DNA of 64,000 bases, taken from the NCBI RefSeq assembly GCF_001306915.1, contig NZ_LJTC01000001.1:97887-161886 (forward strand). The letters run 5' to 3'. Numbering within the stretch: position 1 is the stretch's first letter; each line of letters starts with the position of its first letter. The translations under genes were made by a program, and so were the position numbers. Positions 1 to 9,290 of the stretch are shown here, in pieces. The notes beneath the pieces were generated by a model. It was not told the DNA's origin, ran no database searches, and saw only the letters and a list, made by a program, of their open reading frames with translations. This DNA is from Pseudoalteromonas lipolytica (GTDB lineage: Bacteria > Pseudomonadota > Gammaproteobacteria > Enterobacterales > Alteromonadaceae).

Positions 1-447
1 GAAAAAGCAGAAGCTGAGCGTTTAGAACAAGAACGCATTGCCGCTGAAAAAGCAGAAGCTGAGCGTTTAGAACAAGAGCGTATCGCGGCAGAAAAGGAAG
101 AAGCGGAGCGCTTAGAGCAAGAACGCATTGCTGCTGAAAAGGCAGAAGCGGAACGTTTAGAGCAGGAGCGCATTGCTGCAGAAAAGGCAGAAGCTGAACG
201 TATAGAACAAGAACGTATCGCTGCAGAAAAGGCGGAAGCGGAACGCTTAGAACAAGAACGTATCGCTGCAGAAAAGGCGGAAGCGGAACGCTTAGAACAA
301 GAACGTATCGCGGCAGAGAAAGCGGAGGCGGAGCGCCTAGAACAAGAACGTATTGCTGCAGAAAAAGCAGAAGCGGATCGTCTAGAGCAAGAACGCATTG
401 CTGCAGAGAAAGCAGAGGCAGAGCGTTTAGAGCAAGAGAAAGCTGCT
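1..447 (+). repeat. 45-bp in-frame tandem repeat inside ftsY
   Basis: Nine full 45-base units plus a partial tenth are visible (1-45, 46-90 and so on, to about 447). Each encodes [15 protein letters not shown] or a close variant such as [15 protein letters not shown] or [15 protein letters not shown]. Third-codon positions vary between units, so the array is old enough to have diverged and is kept by selection on the protein. It is cut by the window edge, so the total copy number is unknown. Confidence 0.97.
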
Positions 448-1404
448 CAAGCTGCTGCTGAAAAACCTAAGAAAGAAGGTTTCTTCGCACGCCTTAAAAA
501 AGGTTTATTAAAAACTCGCGTTAATATTGGTTCTGGCTTTGCGTCTATTTTTAGTGGTAAGAAAATTGACGATGATTTATTTGAAGAACTAGAAACACAA
601 TTACTAACAGCCGATTTAGGTGTTGATACAACAATGAAGTTGATTGATAACCTAACCGATGCCGCTGATCGTAAGCAGTTAAAAGATGGCGATGCTTTAT
701 ACGAGTTAATGAAGCAAGAAATGGCAAGTATGCTTAAAACCGCTGAGCAGCCGCTGGTTGTAAGTGGTGACAAAAAGCCATTTGTTATCTTAATGGTGGG
801 TGTAAATGGGGTAGGTAAAACTACCACGATTGGTAAATTAGCGAAGCAGTTTCAAAACGAAGGTAAGTCAGTGATGCTTGCTGCCGGTGATACGTTCCGC
901 GCTGCGGCGGTTGAGCAGCTGCAAGTATGGGGTGAGCGTAATAGCATTCCAGTGATTGCCCAGCATACAGGTGCAGACAGTGCGTCAGTGGTTTTTGATG
1001 CATTTCAGGCGGCAAAAGCCCGTAATGTTGATGTGTTAATCGCTGATACAGCAGGTCGCTTGCAAAATAAAGATAACCTAATGCAAGAGCTTGAAAAAAT
1101 TGCCCGTGTAATGAAGAAAATTGACCCAGATGCGCCGCATGAAGTTATGCTAACTATAGATGCAGGTACAGGTCAAAACGCAATTAGCCAAGTTAAATTA
1201 TTTAATGAATGTGTTGGTTTAACGGGCATTACTTTATCTAAACTAGATGGTACCGCTAAAGGTGGTGTGATTTTCGCCGTTGCAGATAAATTTAATATCC
1301 CAATTCGTTACATTGGTGTTGGTGAAGGTATTGATGATTTACGTACCTTTAATAGTAGTGACTTTATTGATGCACTATTTAGCCAAGACGAGGATGACGC
1401 ATAA
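1..1404 (+). CDS. ftsY: Signal recognition particle receptor FtsY, 5' end missing
   Basis: SRP-receptor GTPase that docks ribosome-SRP complexes at the inner membrane for co-translational insertion. Base 1 is the first base of a codon and the frame stays open to the TAA at 1402-1404, so the gene enters from the left. The first 146 codons are a charged, coiled-coil-like 15-residue tandem repeat. The NG domain follows: an amphipathic N-part from about codon 158, the P-loop [10 protein letters not shown] near codon 268, DTFRAA near 297, DTAGR near 349 and SKLDG near 414. The NG part has the normal length; the acidic A region is unusually repetitive. An intrinsic terminator and then ftsE follow, as in other gammaproteobacteria. 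An ATG at 634 lies inside the NG domain and is not a real start. Confidence 0.97.
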   Translation, partial: EKAEAERLEQERIAAEKAEAERLEQERIAAEKEEAERLEQERIAAEKAEAERLEQERIAAEKAEAERIEQERIAAEKAEAERLEQERIAAEKAEAERLEQERIAAEKAEAERLEQERIAAEKAEADRLEQERIAAEKAEAERLEQEKAAQAAAEKPKKEGFFARLKKGLLKTRVNIGSGFASIFSGKKIDDDLFEELETQLLTADLGVDTTMKLIDNLTDAADRKQLKDGDALYELMKQEMASMLKTAEQPLVVSGDKKPFVILMVGVNGVGKTTTIGKLAKQFQNEGKSVMLAAGDTFRAAAVEQLQVWGERNSIPVIAQHTGADSASVVFDAFQAAKARNVDVLIADTAGRLQNKDNLMQELEKIARVMKKIDPDAPHEVMLTIDAGTGQNAISQVKLFNECVGLTGITLSKLDGTAKGGVIFAVADKFNIPIRYIGVGEGIDDLRTFNSSDFIDALFSQDEDDA

Positions 1405-1410
1405 TTAACT

Positions 1411-1433
1411 AAAGGGAGCTTGCTCCCTTTTTC
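1411..1433 (+). terminator. Intrinsic terminator after ftsY
   Basis: The stem AAAGGGAG / CTCCCTTT with loop cttg is followed by more T residues. It starts 6 bases after the ftsY stop and ends 25 bases before ftsE, so ftsEX may be only partly co-transcribed with ftsY. Confidence 0.8.
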
Positions 1434-1457
1434 GCTGCAAGATGATTGATAACTAAA

Positions 1458-2135
1458 ATGATAAATTTTCAGCAAGTCAGTAAAACATATCCAGGTGGCC
1501 ATCGTGCCCTTGAAAAAGTCAGCTTTCATATTAAGCCTGGCGAACTGGCCTTTTTAACCGGGCACAGTGGCGCAGGTAAAAGTACCCTATTGAAGCTTAT
1601 TAGTTTAATGGAGCGTCCATCGGCTGGGCAGGTGCTTATTAATGGTGTTGATTTAAATGCTGTTAAATCACGCCAGATCCCTTATGTGCGCCGCGATATT
1701 GGTATCATCTTTCAGAATCACCGCTTACTAGAACGTTACTCAGTGTTTGATAATGTTGCCTTACCTTTAATTATTGAAGGTACGCACCACAAGCAAATAG
1801 CTAAGCGTGTTCATGGTGCGCTTGATAAAGTCGGGTTACTTGATAAAGCGAAGTGTAATCCAGCAACCTTATCAGGTGGTGAGCAGCAGCGTGTGGGTAT
1901 TGCTCGCGCTATCGTTAATTCACCGCCAATTCTATTAGCTGATGAACCAACCGGTAACTTAGATCCTGAACTTTCGATGGACATTTTACGTTTATTCGAA
2001 GACTTTAATAATCATGGTACAACCGTGCTGATTGCAACCCATGATATTGGCTTAATTGCGCGTATGCGTTATCGCAGTCTAACACTGAAAGATGGCCGTA
2101 TGATTGAGGATCCGTTAGCTGAGGGGGCACTATGA
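1458..2135 (+). CDS. ftsE: Cell-division ABC transporter ATPase FtsE
   Basis: ATPase partner of FtsX. The complex sits at the divisome and activates periplasmic murein hydrolases through EnvC-like adaptors. The protein is 225 residues from ATG 1458, the family's usual length. A TTG 12 bases upstream is in frame, but MINFQQVSKTYPGG matches the usual FtsE N-terminus, so ATG 1458 is preferred. Walker A GHSGAGKST is at about 35-43, the signature LSGGEQQR near 138 and Walker B ILLADEPTGNLD near 160. The stop overlaps the ftsX start by four bases (ATGA), which indicates translational coupling. Confidence 0.96.
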   Translation: MINFQQVSKTYPGGHRALEKVSFHIKPGELAFLTGHSGAGKSTLLKLISLMERPSAGQVLINGVDLNAVKSRQIPYVRRDIGIIFQNHRLLERYSVFDNVALPLIIEGTHHKQIAKRVHGALDKVGLLDKAKCNPATLSGGEQQRVGIARAIVNSPPILLADEPTGNLDPELSMDILRLFEDFNNHGTTVLIATHDIGLIARMRYRSLTLKDGRMIEDPLAEGAL

Positions 2136-3118
2136 GTTTATTGTTTAAAAGCCGCAACAGCCAAAACGAACGTCAGAAAAAGTCATTTTTAGCAGCGCCT
2201 TATTTCTTCTTTATTAATCTTATTCGCCAAGGTGTGCACAGCCTCGGTGAAATGTGGCGAACGCCTTTAGCTTCATTGATGACCATTGCTGTATTAGGAT
2301 TAAGCTTAACACTGCCAGCGACGCTTTATTTAGTGGTTAAAAATGTCTCGCAAGTGAGCAGTGGCTTTGAAGATGCTGCAGAGATTTCGTTGTTCGTAAA
2401 AGAAACTATGAGCGAACAGCAAACGCAAACCTTGGTTAAGCGTTTAGCACTCTACCCTGAAGTAGATAAAGTAGAGTTTATATCAAAGGGCGATGCTCTC
2501 ACTGAATTTAAACAAGTATCAGGATTTGGCCAAGCACTTGAATATTTAGATGCGAACCCGTTACCTGATGTTGTTATCGTCACGCCGACAGCACGATACC
2601 GTCAGCCAAATACAGCAAAACAATTACTGCAAAAGCTTGAAGGCGAAAGAGAAGTGGATTTTGGTAAACTCGATATTGCTTGGCTTGAGCGATTAAATGC
2701 ACTTTTAAGTTTATTAAAAGAAAGCGTGATCACCATTGCTCTACTATTATTAACCTCCGTCACCCTGATCATTGGTAATACTATCCGCTTATCAATCATG
2801 GATAAGAAAGATGAAATTCAGGTGATGAAGTTAGTTGGGGCGACAAACACCTTTATTCATGCGCCATTTTTATGGACAGGGATTTGGTACGGTATTATTG
2901 GCGGTTTGTTCTCTTTTATTTGTGTTGCATTAATGATGTGGTGGCTTGGTGCTGCTGTAAGTGATGTTGCGGGTGTTTATGAAACCAGCTTTGACTTAAT
3001 TGGTTTAACACTCACAGAGTTTGGCATTTTAGTCGCTCTTGCAACAGGGTTAGGATTTGTTGGTTCTTACCTATCAGTTAACCGCTATATAAAAGAAATT
3101 GAACCCGATAAAGTGTAG
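2132..3118 (+). CDS. ftsX: Cell-division ABC transporter permease FtsX
   Basis: Membrane partner of FtsE, 328 residues. A cytoplasmic N-terminal tail precedes the first membrane segment (about residues 48-68). A periplasmic loop of about 120 residues is the usual contact for the murein-hydrolase activator. Three more membrane helices lie in the C-terminal third, with the typical sequence DKKDEIQVMKLVGAT between them. It overlaps ftsE by 4 bases. The next gene is rpoH, the same order as in Escherichia coli (general knowledge). Confidence 0.95.
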   Translation: MSLLFKSRNSQNERQKKSFLAAPYFFFINLIRQGVHSLGEMWRTPLASLMTIAVLGLSLTLPATLYLVVKNVSQVSSGFEDAAEISLFVKETMSEQQTQTLVKRLALYPEVDKVEFISKGDALTEFKQVSGFGQALEYLDANPLPDVVIVTPTARYRQPNTAKQLLQKLEGEREVDFGKLDIAWLERLNALLSLLKESVITIALLLLTSVTLIIGNTIRLSIMDKKDEIQVMKLVGATNTFIHAPFLWTGIWYGIIGGLFSFICVALMMWWLGAAVSDVAGVYETSFDLIGLTLTEFGILVALATGLGFVGSYLSVNRYIKEIEPDKV

Positions 3119-3123
3119 CTATC

Positions 3124-3146
3124 AGCGCTATTATTTTAGCGCTTTT
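3124..3146 (+). terminator. Possible weak terminator after ftsX
   Basis: AGCGCTA / TAGCGCT with a 6-base loop is followed by a short T run (TTTTG). It begins 6 bases after the ftsX stop. The T tract is short, so some readthrough into the rpoH leader is likely. Confidence 0.5.
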
Positions 3147-3296
3147 GCTTGTCGTTAATTTGTCATATTAAGCCTTTATGCTGTTTGTTTAGATTTTGAA
3201 TGGTGGGCTATATATCTTTCAAAATACCTTTAAAAGCTAGAATTCATCGCTTATTCAGCGCCTTAAAGTAAAATAAAATTATCTTAAAAAAACCAC

Positions 3297-3325
3297 TTGA
3301 TTTGAACTTTAAAAAAGTTTTTAAT
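3297..3325 (+). promoter_or_regulatory. Predicted sigma-70 promoter of rpoH
   Basis: TTGATT (3297-3302), a 17-base spacer and TTTAAT (3320-3325). The predicted transcription start is near 3332, inside the CIRCE operator. The hexamers are imperfect, but the spacing is ideal and the position relative to the operator is what CIRCE-controlled promoters show. I did not find a convincing sigma-32 or sigma-E promoter. Confidence 0.5.
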
Positions 3326-3330
3326 TGAAG

Positions 3331-3357
3331 TTAGCACTCTCGCTTAAAGAGTGCTAA
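3331..3357. promoter_or_regulatory. CIRCE operator (HrcA-type) upstream of rpoH
   Basis: TTAGCACTC (3331-3339), nine bases (3340-3348) and GAGTGCTAA (3349-3357). This is an exact match to the classical CIRCE inverted repeat TTAGCACTC-N9-GAGTGCTAA bound by the HrcA repressor. It lies 33 bases upstream of the rpoH ATG and overlaps the predicted transcription start, where binding would block transcription and where the transcribed hairpin could affect mRNA stability. hrcA itself is not in the window. Confidence 0.88.
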
Positions 3358-3390
3358 GATGGTTTCAAATGTTTATCACTGAGGTGAAAA

Positions 3391-4254
3391 ATGAGTAAAG
3401 ATTTATACGCAATGGCACTTACTGCAGGTCAACAGAGCGCAAGTATGGACGGCTACCTTCAAGCGGTTAGCACTATTCCTATGCTTGATGCAGAGAAAGA
3501 AAAGCAGTTGGCGACACGTCTTCAGGAAGAAGGTGATCTTGAAGCTGCGAAGCAACTCATTATGTCGCATCTACGCTTTGTTGCTCATATTGCGAAAAGC
3601 TATTCAGGTTATGGCTTACCGCAAGCTGATTTAATTCAGGAAGGTAACATCGGTCTGATGAAGGCGGTAAAACGTTTCGACCCAAGTGTAGGTGTTCGCT
3701 TAGTTTCATTCGCAGTACACTGGATCAAAGCCGAAATTCATGAATACGTACTGAAAAACTGGCGTATCGTGAAAGTTGCAACAACTAAAGCGCAACGTAA
3801 ATTATTCTTCAACCTACGCAAAAACAAAAAGCGTTTAGGTTGGTTTAACCAAGCTGAGGTTAGCACAGTTGCTAATGAGCTAGGTGTAAGTGAAAAAGAA
3901 GTACGTGAGATGGAATCACGTATGAGTGGCCAAGATATGGGCTTTGACTTAACGGGCGACGACAATGACGACGCACCAACAAGCACATACTCGCCAGTAC
4001 AGTATTTAACAGATGGCAGTGCTGACCTTGCTGATGATATCGAAGAGCAGCAATGGCAAGAACAGTCTCATGCACGTTTATTCAGCGCGTTAAAAACCCT
4101 TGATGAACGTTCTCAAGACATCGTAAGTGCACGTTGGTTAGCTGACGATAAAGCAACATTACAAGAGCTTGCTGAGAAATATAACGTTTCAGCAGAACGT
4201 GTTCGCCAGCTAGAAAAAACAGCGATGAAAAAACTGCAATCAGCTATGAGCTAA
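3391..4254 (+). CDS. rpoH: RNA polymerase heat-shock sigma factor RpoH (sigma-32)
   Basis: Alternative sigma factor that directs polymerase to chaperone and protease promoters. It has 287 residues, close to the 284 of E. coli. Visible features are region 2 ([19 protein letters not shown], and [16 protein letters not shown]), the diagnostic RpoH box [15 protein letters not shown] near residues 130-144 that separates sigma-32 from sigma-70 and sigma-S, and a region 4 helix-turn-helix ([20 protein letters not shown]) at the C-terminus. The ribosome site GAGGTG lies 5 bases before the ATG. Its leader carries a CIRCE element, which suggests transcriptional repression by HrcA in addition to the post-transcriptional control usual for sigma-32. 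Confidence 0.97.
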   Translation: MSKDLYAMALTAGQQSASMDGYLQAVSTIPMLDAEKEKQLATRLQEEGDLEAAKQLIMSHLRFVAHIAKSYSGYGLPQADLIQEGNIGLMKAVKRFDPSVGVRLVSFAVHWIKAEIHEYVLKNWRIVKVATTKAQRKLFFNLRKNKKRLGWFNQAEVSTVANELGVSEKEVREMESRMSGQDMGFDLTGDDNDDAPTSTYSPVQYLTDGSADLADDIEEQQWQEQSHARLFSALKTLDERSQDIVSARWLADDKATLQELAEKYNVSAERVRQLEKTAMKKLQSAMS

Positions 4255-4291
4255 TAGCAATCGCTATAGCAAACCATCTTTAGTAGACTAC

Positions 4292-4319
4292 AAAGCCTCG
4301 CAAATGCGGGGCTTTTTGT
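4292..4319 (+). terminator. Intrinsic terminator after rpoH
   Basis: AAAGCCTCGC, loop aaat, GCGGGGCTTT (one G-T wobble), then TTGTTTT. It lies between the rpoH stop and the glsA ribosome site. Confidence 0.88.
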
Positions 4320-4334
4320 TTTAAAGGACGCGGT

Positions 4335-5255
4335 ATGTCACAGATTGATTATCAACATGTATTAGATGAAATCACAAAAGAAGTTCAACCATTACTGAGC
4401 CAAGGTAAGGTTGCTGATTATATTCCTGCGCTTGCAGAGGTTGAGCCAAACCAGTTTGCCATTGCTATTCATACAGTGGATGGGCAAACCTATTGCGCGG
4501 GTGATTGTAGTGCGCGTTTTACAATTCAATCTGTTTCGAAAGTAATGACCTTAACTTTAGCACTTCAGCGTTATGGTGATGAGCTGTGGCAACGAGTCGG
4601 TAAAGAGCCTTCAGGCACCGCTTTTAACTCACTTACACAGCTTGAGTTTGAACAGGGCATACCACGCAACCCATTTATTAATGCCGGCGCGATTGTCACC
4701 TGTGACGCGTTATATAGCCGTTTATCTGCGCCGATGCACTCTATGCTTGAGTCATTTCGTCAGTTATCAGGAAATGCTCAGGTTGTTATTGATAAGAAAG
4801 TGGCAAATTCTGAATATGAGTTTCGTCATCGCAACGCCGCGATGGGGCATCTAATGAAATCATTCGGCAACTTTAATAATGAAGTTGATGATGTGTTATG
4901 GGCTTACTTTAACTTCTGTGCCATAGAGCTAAACTGCGTAGAATTAGCAAAAGCTTACAATTACTTAGCAAACCAAGGTAAAGATGCCAATGGCCATGAA
5001 GTACTTAGTGCAAGGCAAAATAAGCAGTTAAACTCGTTACTGTTTACCAGTGGTTTATACGATGCAGCTGGGGATTTTGGCTACCGTGTTGGTATGCCGG
5101 GTAAGTCAGGGGTATCGGGGACTATTTTAGCTGTGTTACCAAATCAATTTACTGTGGCTGTGTGGGCGCCAAGACTTAACTCGTATGGTAACTCAGTGGC
5201 TGGGATAGCGGCTCTTGAGCGTTTATCCCAGAAACTGGATATTTCGATTTTTTAG
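4335..5255 (+). CDS. glsA: Glutaminase A
   Basis: Serine-dependent beta-lactamase-fold glutaminase that hydrolyses L-glutamine to L-glutamate and ammonia in the cytoplasm. It has 306 residues, the usual length for the short bacterial GlsA/YneH form. The catalytic SxxK motif is S66-V-S-K69. Other family blocks are NPFINAGAIVTCDAL near 111-125, the YNYLANQGKD region, and GMPGKSGVSGTILAVLP, which holds the second active-site strand. The ribosome site AAAGGACG lies just before the ATG at 4335. It is convergent with gsk, with a 6-base gap. Confidence 0.95.
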   Translation: MSQIDYQHVLDEITKEVQPLLSQGKVADYIPALAEVEPNQFAIAIHTVDGQTYCAGDCSARFTIQSVSKVMTLTLALQRYGDELWQRVGKEPSGTAFNSLTQLEFEQGIPRNPFINAGAIVTCDALYSRLSAPMHSMLESFRQLSGNAQVVIDKKVANSEYEFRHRNAAMGHLMKSFGNFNNEVDDVLWAYFNFCAIELNCVELAKAYNYLANQGKDANGHEVLSARQNKQLNSLLFTSGLYDAAGDFGYRVGMPGKSGVSGTILAVLPNQFTVAVWAPRLNSYGNSVAGIAALERLSQKLDISIF

Positions 5256-5261
5256 TGGAGA

Positions 5262-6566
5262 TTACTGATCCCAGTAAACTTGCTCTAAACAATCTTCACG
5301 TTCAGGTAAACCACGCGATAAACGTGGCGAGTGCTGAACAAGTACTTCATAACTTGCACGGTTAGCGTATTTACTAATTTGTGCAAGCGATGAGTAGGTC
5401 ATAGCAGGTTGCTGATGCTTCGCTGAGTTTGCCACATTAAGTTTGTGGTAAACGTTTGCTGATAGGTCATGCAGTACCGCAGCCAGAGCGCAATCGCCTG
5501 CGCCATTGGTATTTTTAATGCTGTCAGGGCCGCCCATAAATGGTGCTGTGTGGCTGTACGCACGAATAGGGTTTTGGCAGTCGTCTTTACGCATTGCGCG
5601 AGAAAATTCATAACGGTTAAAGTCAGCAATTGCACCTGGTAATAACGGGTATTCTGTTTCACGCTTGAATGAGTCGTCGACGTAACCGGCCATAAACAAG
5701 CCTTTTTCACCAGCCGTGCAAATAACTAAATCAGTCCAATCTAGCGCTTTGTCGGCTGCCAGAAGCGGATCTTCAAAGCCGGTAATCGCAAGGCCTTCCT
5801 CTTCGTTCATAGCAAGAATATCAACATGCTCTTTTACAAAGTCAGCCCACCAAGTAGGGTCTTGTTCAATCAAGAACTTAGTACCAAGGGTTAAAACCAC
5901 AGGGACACCCGCATCATTGGCATATTTCACTGCCTGCATGGTCGCTTCTGTCATGGTTTCATCACCTTGAGTTCGCATTAGGTATGCGCTGATCACTAAT
6001 GCTGATGAATTCTCAATAAGTGCCTGATCGATTGATTCAGGGCGAAGATGGTTCATAAGCCCCGCGCTGATTGCGAAGGTACGTTCACCGGTCTCGTCAA
6101 TTAAAGTAAAACAACGACCAATAGGGCCATCTACAGGCTGAAGGTAGTCAAGGTCAACGCGGCTAGAAGTGTTACATAAAAAACGGTATGCATAGCTGCC
6201 GATTTTGATATTTTCACTCATTACCCCTAAAAGTACTGATCGGTCATCAGCTAGGGTAGAGTAATTGTGCATGGTGTTACCTACCGTACCACCGGCAAAC
6301 TCATAATCGATCATATTGTCGAGTTTTAGTCTGTCGTATAGTGCGTTGGTAATATCGTTATCGATCACTTGCGACATGCCACGGCGCAATTGAAATTCAT
6401 CTAGGAAAGCTTGATCAACTTTCGCTTCAATATCTACCACAATTTGGTCGATACCCGTAATATAACTACGTTGTAGTCGGTCGGTTGAGTTAAGTTGATT
6501 CGTCAGTGGATCTTTGGCTTCCACCGGAAAATAATGTTTATGCCTGCGGCGTCCAGGAAATTTCAT
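5262..6566 (-). CDS. gsk: Inosine-guanosine kinase
   Basis: PfkB/ribokinase-family enzyme that phosphorylates guanosine and inosine with ATP to GMP and IMP (purine salvage). It has 434 residues, the same as E. coli Gsk, and can be matched to it along its whole length: MKFPGRRRHKHYFPV at the start, FAGGTVGNTMHNYS, LADDRSVLLGV and LPGAIADFNRYEFSRAMR. The catalytic PfkB motif is NTNGAGDCALAA; the Asp is present, and Cys replaces the Gly usual after it. The C-terminus SPRLSRGLPEREDCLEQVYW is typical. It is transcribed alone, divergent from tadA. Confidence 0.95.
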   Translation of the reverse strand: MKFPGRRRHKHYFPVEAKDPLTNQLNSTDRLQRSYITGIDQIVVDIEAKVDQAFLDEFQLRRGMSQVIDNDITNALYDRLKLDNMIDYEFAGGTVGNTMHNYSTLADDRSVLLGVMSENIKIGSYAYRFLCNTSSRVDLDYLQPVDGPIGRCFTLIDETGERTFAISAGLMNHLRPESIDQALIENSSALVISAYLMRTQGDETMTEATMQAVKYANDAGVPVVLTLGTKFLIEQDPTWWADFVKEHVDILAMNEEEGLAITGFEDPLLAADKALDWTDLVICTAGEKGLFMAGYVDDSFKRETEYPLLPGAIADFNRYEFSRAMRKDDCQNPIRAYSHTAPFMGGPDSIKNTNGAGDCALAAVLHDLSANVYHKLNVANSAKHQQPAMTYSSLAQISKYANRASYEVLVQHSPRLSRGLPEREDCLEQVYWDQ

Positions 6567-6743
6567 TTGCTACCCGTGTTGTAAGCTAAATAAAAAAAGC
6601 GCGAGATTATAGCGCAATATGGGTCCATTGAGCCATGAAAAAGCCACTAAATTTTGCGTTAATTTTTAAGTGTAGCAGTATTTATTGCCGACATTTTTCA
6701 CTAACTAGGTATAATTACTCACAGTTTTACAAGATTTGTGTGA

Positions 6744-7244
<501 letters not shown>

Positions 7245-7415
7245 TTATACAACCGGCGTTGCAGGAACTTGTGCTTCCATTAACTGCATCGCAAATAAGC
7301 GGCGACGCCAAATAACTTTTTTGTGTGTATTACGTAGCATGATACGACGGCGGGTCGCCGTTGAGTAAATAACATTACGCTTAAACTTATGTGTCGTGCG
7401 TCTTCTTTTTAACAT
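7245..7415 (-). CDS. Small basic protein of unknown function, 56 residues
   Basis: I do not recognise this protein. It is supported by a textbook ribosome site on the minus strand (TAAGGAG, about 6 bases before the ATG at 7415) and by its exact fit between the tadA stop (7244) and the start region. It is strongly basic, with 16 Lys/Arg among 56 residues in clusters (MLKRRRTTHKFKR, TATRRR, WRRRLF), and has a neutral, Pro/Val-rich tail. No signal peptide or membrane segment is seen. The composition suggests nucleic-acid or ribosome binding, but that is inference; it does not match L34, L35 or L36 by eye. Confidence 0.72.
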   Translation of the reverse strand: MLKRRRTTHKFKRNVIYSTATRRRIMLRNTHKKVIWRRRLFAMQLMEAQVPATPVV

Positions 7416-7509
7416 GAGTGCTCCTTAAGTGAGAGTAAAGCATTATATTGATCTCTACAGGAAGATAATGATCATTTGATGACAAGTAAACAGATTTCGG
7501 TGCTTGAAG

Positions 7510-8979
7510 TTAGTTGTTTTCTAATTCTTGCTGCTCTGAGTTGGTTTGTTGCGTGTTGTCATTTGGCTTTGGTTCGCTTACTTGCGCTTCAGGTTTAGCT
7601 TCTTCAGTGCTTTGTTCTTCTTCGCTTGGGTTAGCAATCGCATCATTTTCATCAAGCCAAACCAGTGCGTCGTAATAGCGACGAATATTATCAACGTATT
7701 TTACTGCAACATCGCCACGGGCATAACCATATTTGGTTTTTCGATAGTAACGCTTTTTAATTAAAAGCGGTAAGCGCTTTTTAACATCAGCCCATTTATC
7801 GGGGCTTGCACCTTCTTGCTCGGTAATAATGCGTGCGTCGTTGACGTGTCCCCAGCCAACATTGTAAGAGGCTAAGGCAAACCAGGTTCTGTCGGGCTGC
7901 GGAATGCGTTCAGGGATCCAAGAAATTACTTTGGCAAGATACTGCGCACCGCCTTTAATATTTTGCTCAGGCTCTAGGCGATTTGTTACGCCGACCTGTT
8001 TTGCTGTTGCTTGGGTTAGCATCATAATACCGCGAACACCAGTTGGTGACTTAGCCCTTGGGTTCCACATTGATTCTTGATAACTCAAAGCTGCCAGTAA
8101 TCGCCAGTCTATGTTACCTGCGTATTGCTCAAACCAAGGTTGATATTTGGGTAAAGTGTCTTTTATTGCTTCGATATAAGCAAGTGTGTTCACATAATTA
8201 AACTGGCGAACATGGCCGAAGTATTTTTCTTCTAACACATAAAGCTGGTTGCTTTGTTTTACGTCGCCAAAAAATGGCACCATGAGGGCATATAAAGAGT
8301 CATCACCATCTTTTCTTAGTAACCAAGCGATAGGATCATTACGGGTAACCGAAAAGCCGATACTCAAGTTTGGGTGGTAGCGGCGAAACAGCGATAAGGT
8401 GTGCGAGTCTGCTAGGGTGTAATCAATTTCACCGTCGATAACAGCTTGCAGAAGCTCTTCTTCATCCATATCTTCTGTTTCGTTCCAGCTAAGTTCTGGA
8501 TTAAGTTGTTTTAATTGTTGTAGTGCCAACGAGTGACTGCTTTTGGCGAGAACAGTCAGATTGCCGGTTAAATCCGCAAATTCACGGGGTCTATTACGGC
8601 CTTGTTTATAAACTAATTTTTGGCTTATTGTGCGATAGGTTGGGCCGAAGCGGTAATGCTCAGCCCGAATCGTATTATAGGTAAGACCTGACGCTATAAT
8701 ATCTAAATCGCCACTTTCTAAGCGTGCGAACATATCGGATAGATTAAAAAAAGGCACCATTTCAAGCTCAACACCAACATAGTCAGCAAATTCTTGGGCT
8801 AACTCATATTCAAAGCCTTGCACACCTTGTGGAGCCTGATAGTAATTACTCGCGCCAGCTAATGTGCCGACTCTAATTTTGTTCTGCGCCTTGATATGAG
8901 CAAGTTGCGACGGTTGCTGTTGCATATCGCACGCACATAACATGAGCACTAAACTAAAAATAGCGAGTAACTTTTGCAT
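7510..8979 (-). CDS. mltF: Membrane-bound lytic murein transglycosylase F
   Basis: Two-domain periplasmic enzyme, 489 residues. It starts with a lipoprotein signal peptide (MQKLLAIFSLVLMLCAC; lipidated Cys17). A solute-binding-protein family 3 domain follows (about 30-265), then a lysozyme-like SLT domain (about 280-440) with catalytic Glu in LSYQESMWNP and the family blocks GVRGIMMLTQATA and ASYNVGWGHVNDAR. The reaction is cleavage of the MurNAc-GlcNAc bond with formation of the 1,6-anhydro ring. The C-terminal 45 residues are acidic, Gln/Glu-rich and probably disordered. Residue +2 after the lipidated Cys is Asp, the residue that in E. coli keeps lipoproteins in the inner membrane (established knowledge); the localisation here is inference. 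Confidence 0.93.
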   Translation of the reverse strand: MQKLLAIFSLVLMLCACDMQQQPSQLAHIKAQNKIRVGTLAGASNYYQAPQGVQGFEYELAQEFADYVGVELEMVPFFNLSDMFARLESGDLDIIASGLTYNTIRAEHYRFGPTYRTISQKLVYKQGRNRPREFADLTGNLTVLAKSSHSLALQQLKQLNPELSWNETEDMDEEELLQAVIDGEIDYTLADSHTLSLFRRYHPNLSIGFSVTRNDPIAWLLRKDGDDSLYALMVPFFGDVKQSNQLYVLEEKYFGHVRQFNYVNTLAYIEAIKDTLPKYQPWFEQYAGNIDWRLLAALSYQESMWNPRAKSPTGVRGIMMLTQATAKQVGVTNRLEPEQNIKGGAQYLAKVISWIPERIPQPDRTWFALASYNVGWGHVNDARIITEQEGASPDKWADVKKRLPLLIKKRYYRKTKYGYARGDVAVKYVDNIRRYYDALVWLDENDAIANPSEEEQSTEEAKPEAQVSEPKPNDNTQQTNSEQQELENN

Positions 8980-9290
8980 AAATTATAAATGCCCCTTAAA
9001 CCATTACCTTAGTGTTATAACAAAACTTCTAAGCCACGTCACTTGGCGAATAGTGTTATAGATCTATTTAAAAATTAATAACTATAACAAGGCAGATGGT
9101 AGATAAGTCATACAGAACAAGAACCTGCAGAGAAATAAAGACGACTAAGCTAGTTAATTGTTGCAACCTTAAAAGCGGTTATGAAGATTATTTAAATAAA
9201 AGCGTAATTTTGAGTTAAATCTAGACGTTATTTGCACTATAATATGCGCCTAAAATATCGTTCAATCCCTAACCCCGGATGAAAATACCT
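8980..9290. promoter_or_regulatory. Divergent mltF/purL intergenic region with purL promoter
   Basis: About 300 AT-rich bases between divergent genes. A consensus -10 box TATAAT lies at 9238-9243, with a weak -35 (TTAAAT, 9215-9220) 17 bases upstream. This puts purL transcription at about 9250, some 30-40 bases before the start codon. I looked for a PurR operator (ACGCAAACGTTTGCGT type) and did not see one. Nothing else is recognisable. Confidence 0.55.

Noticed and set aside
1..447. CRISPR array or intergenic repeat
   Set aside because: The 45-base repeats have no spacers and are in frame with ftsY; they encode a coiled-coil-like protein repeat.
3297..3330. Sigma-E or sigma-32 promoter for rpoH (TTTGAACTTT)
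   Set aside because: GAACTT is suggestive, but no matching downstream half (TCAAA or CCCAT type) occurs at the correct spacing.
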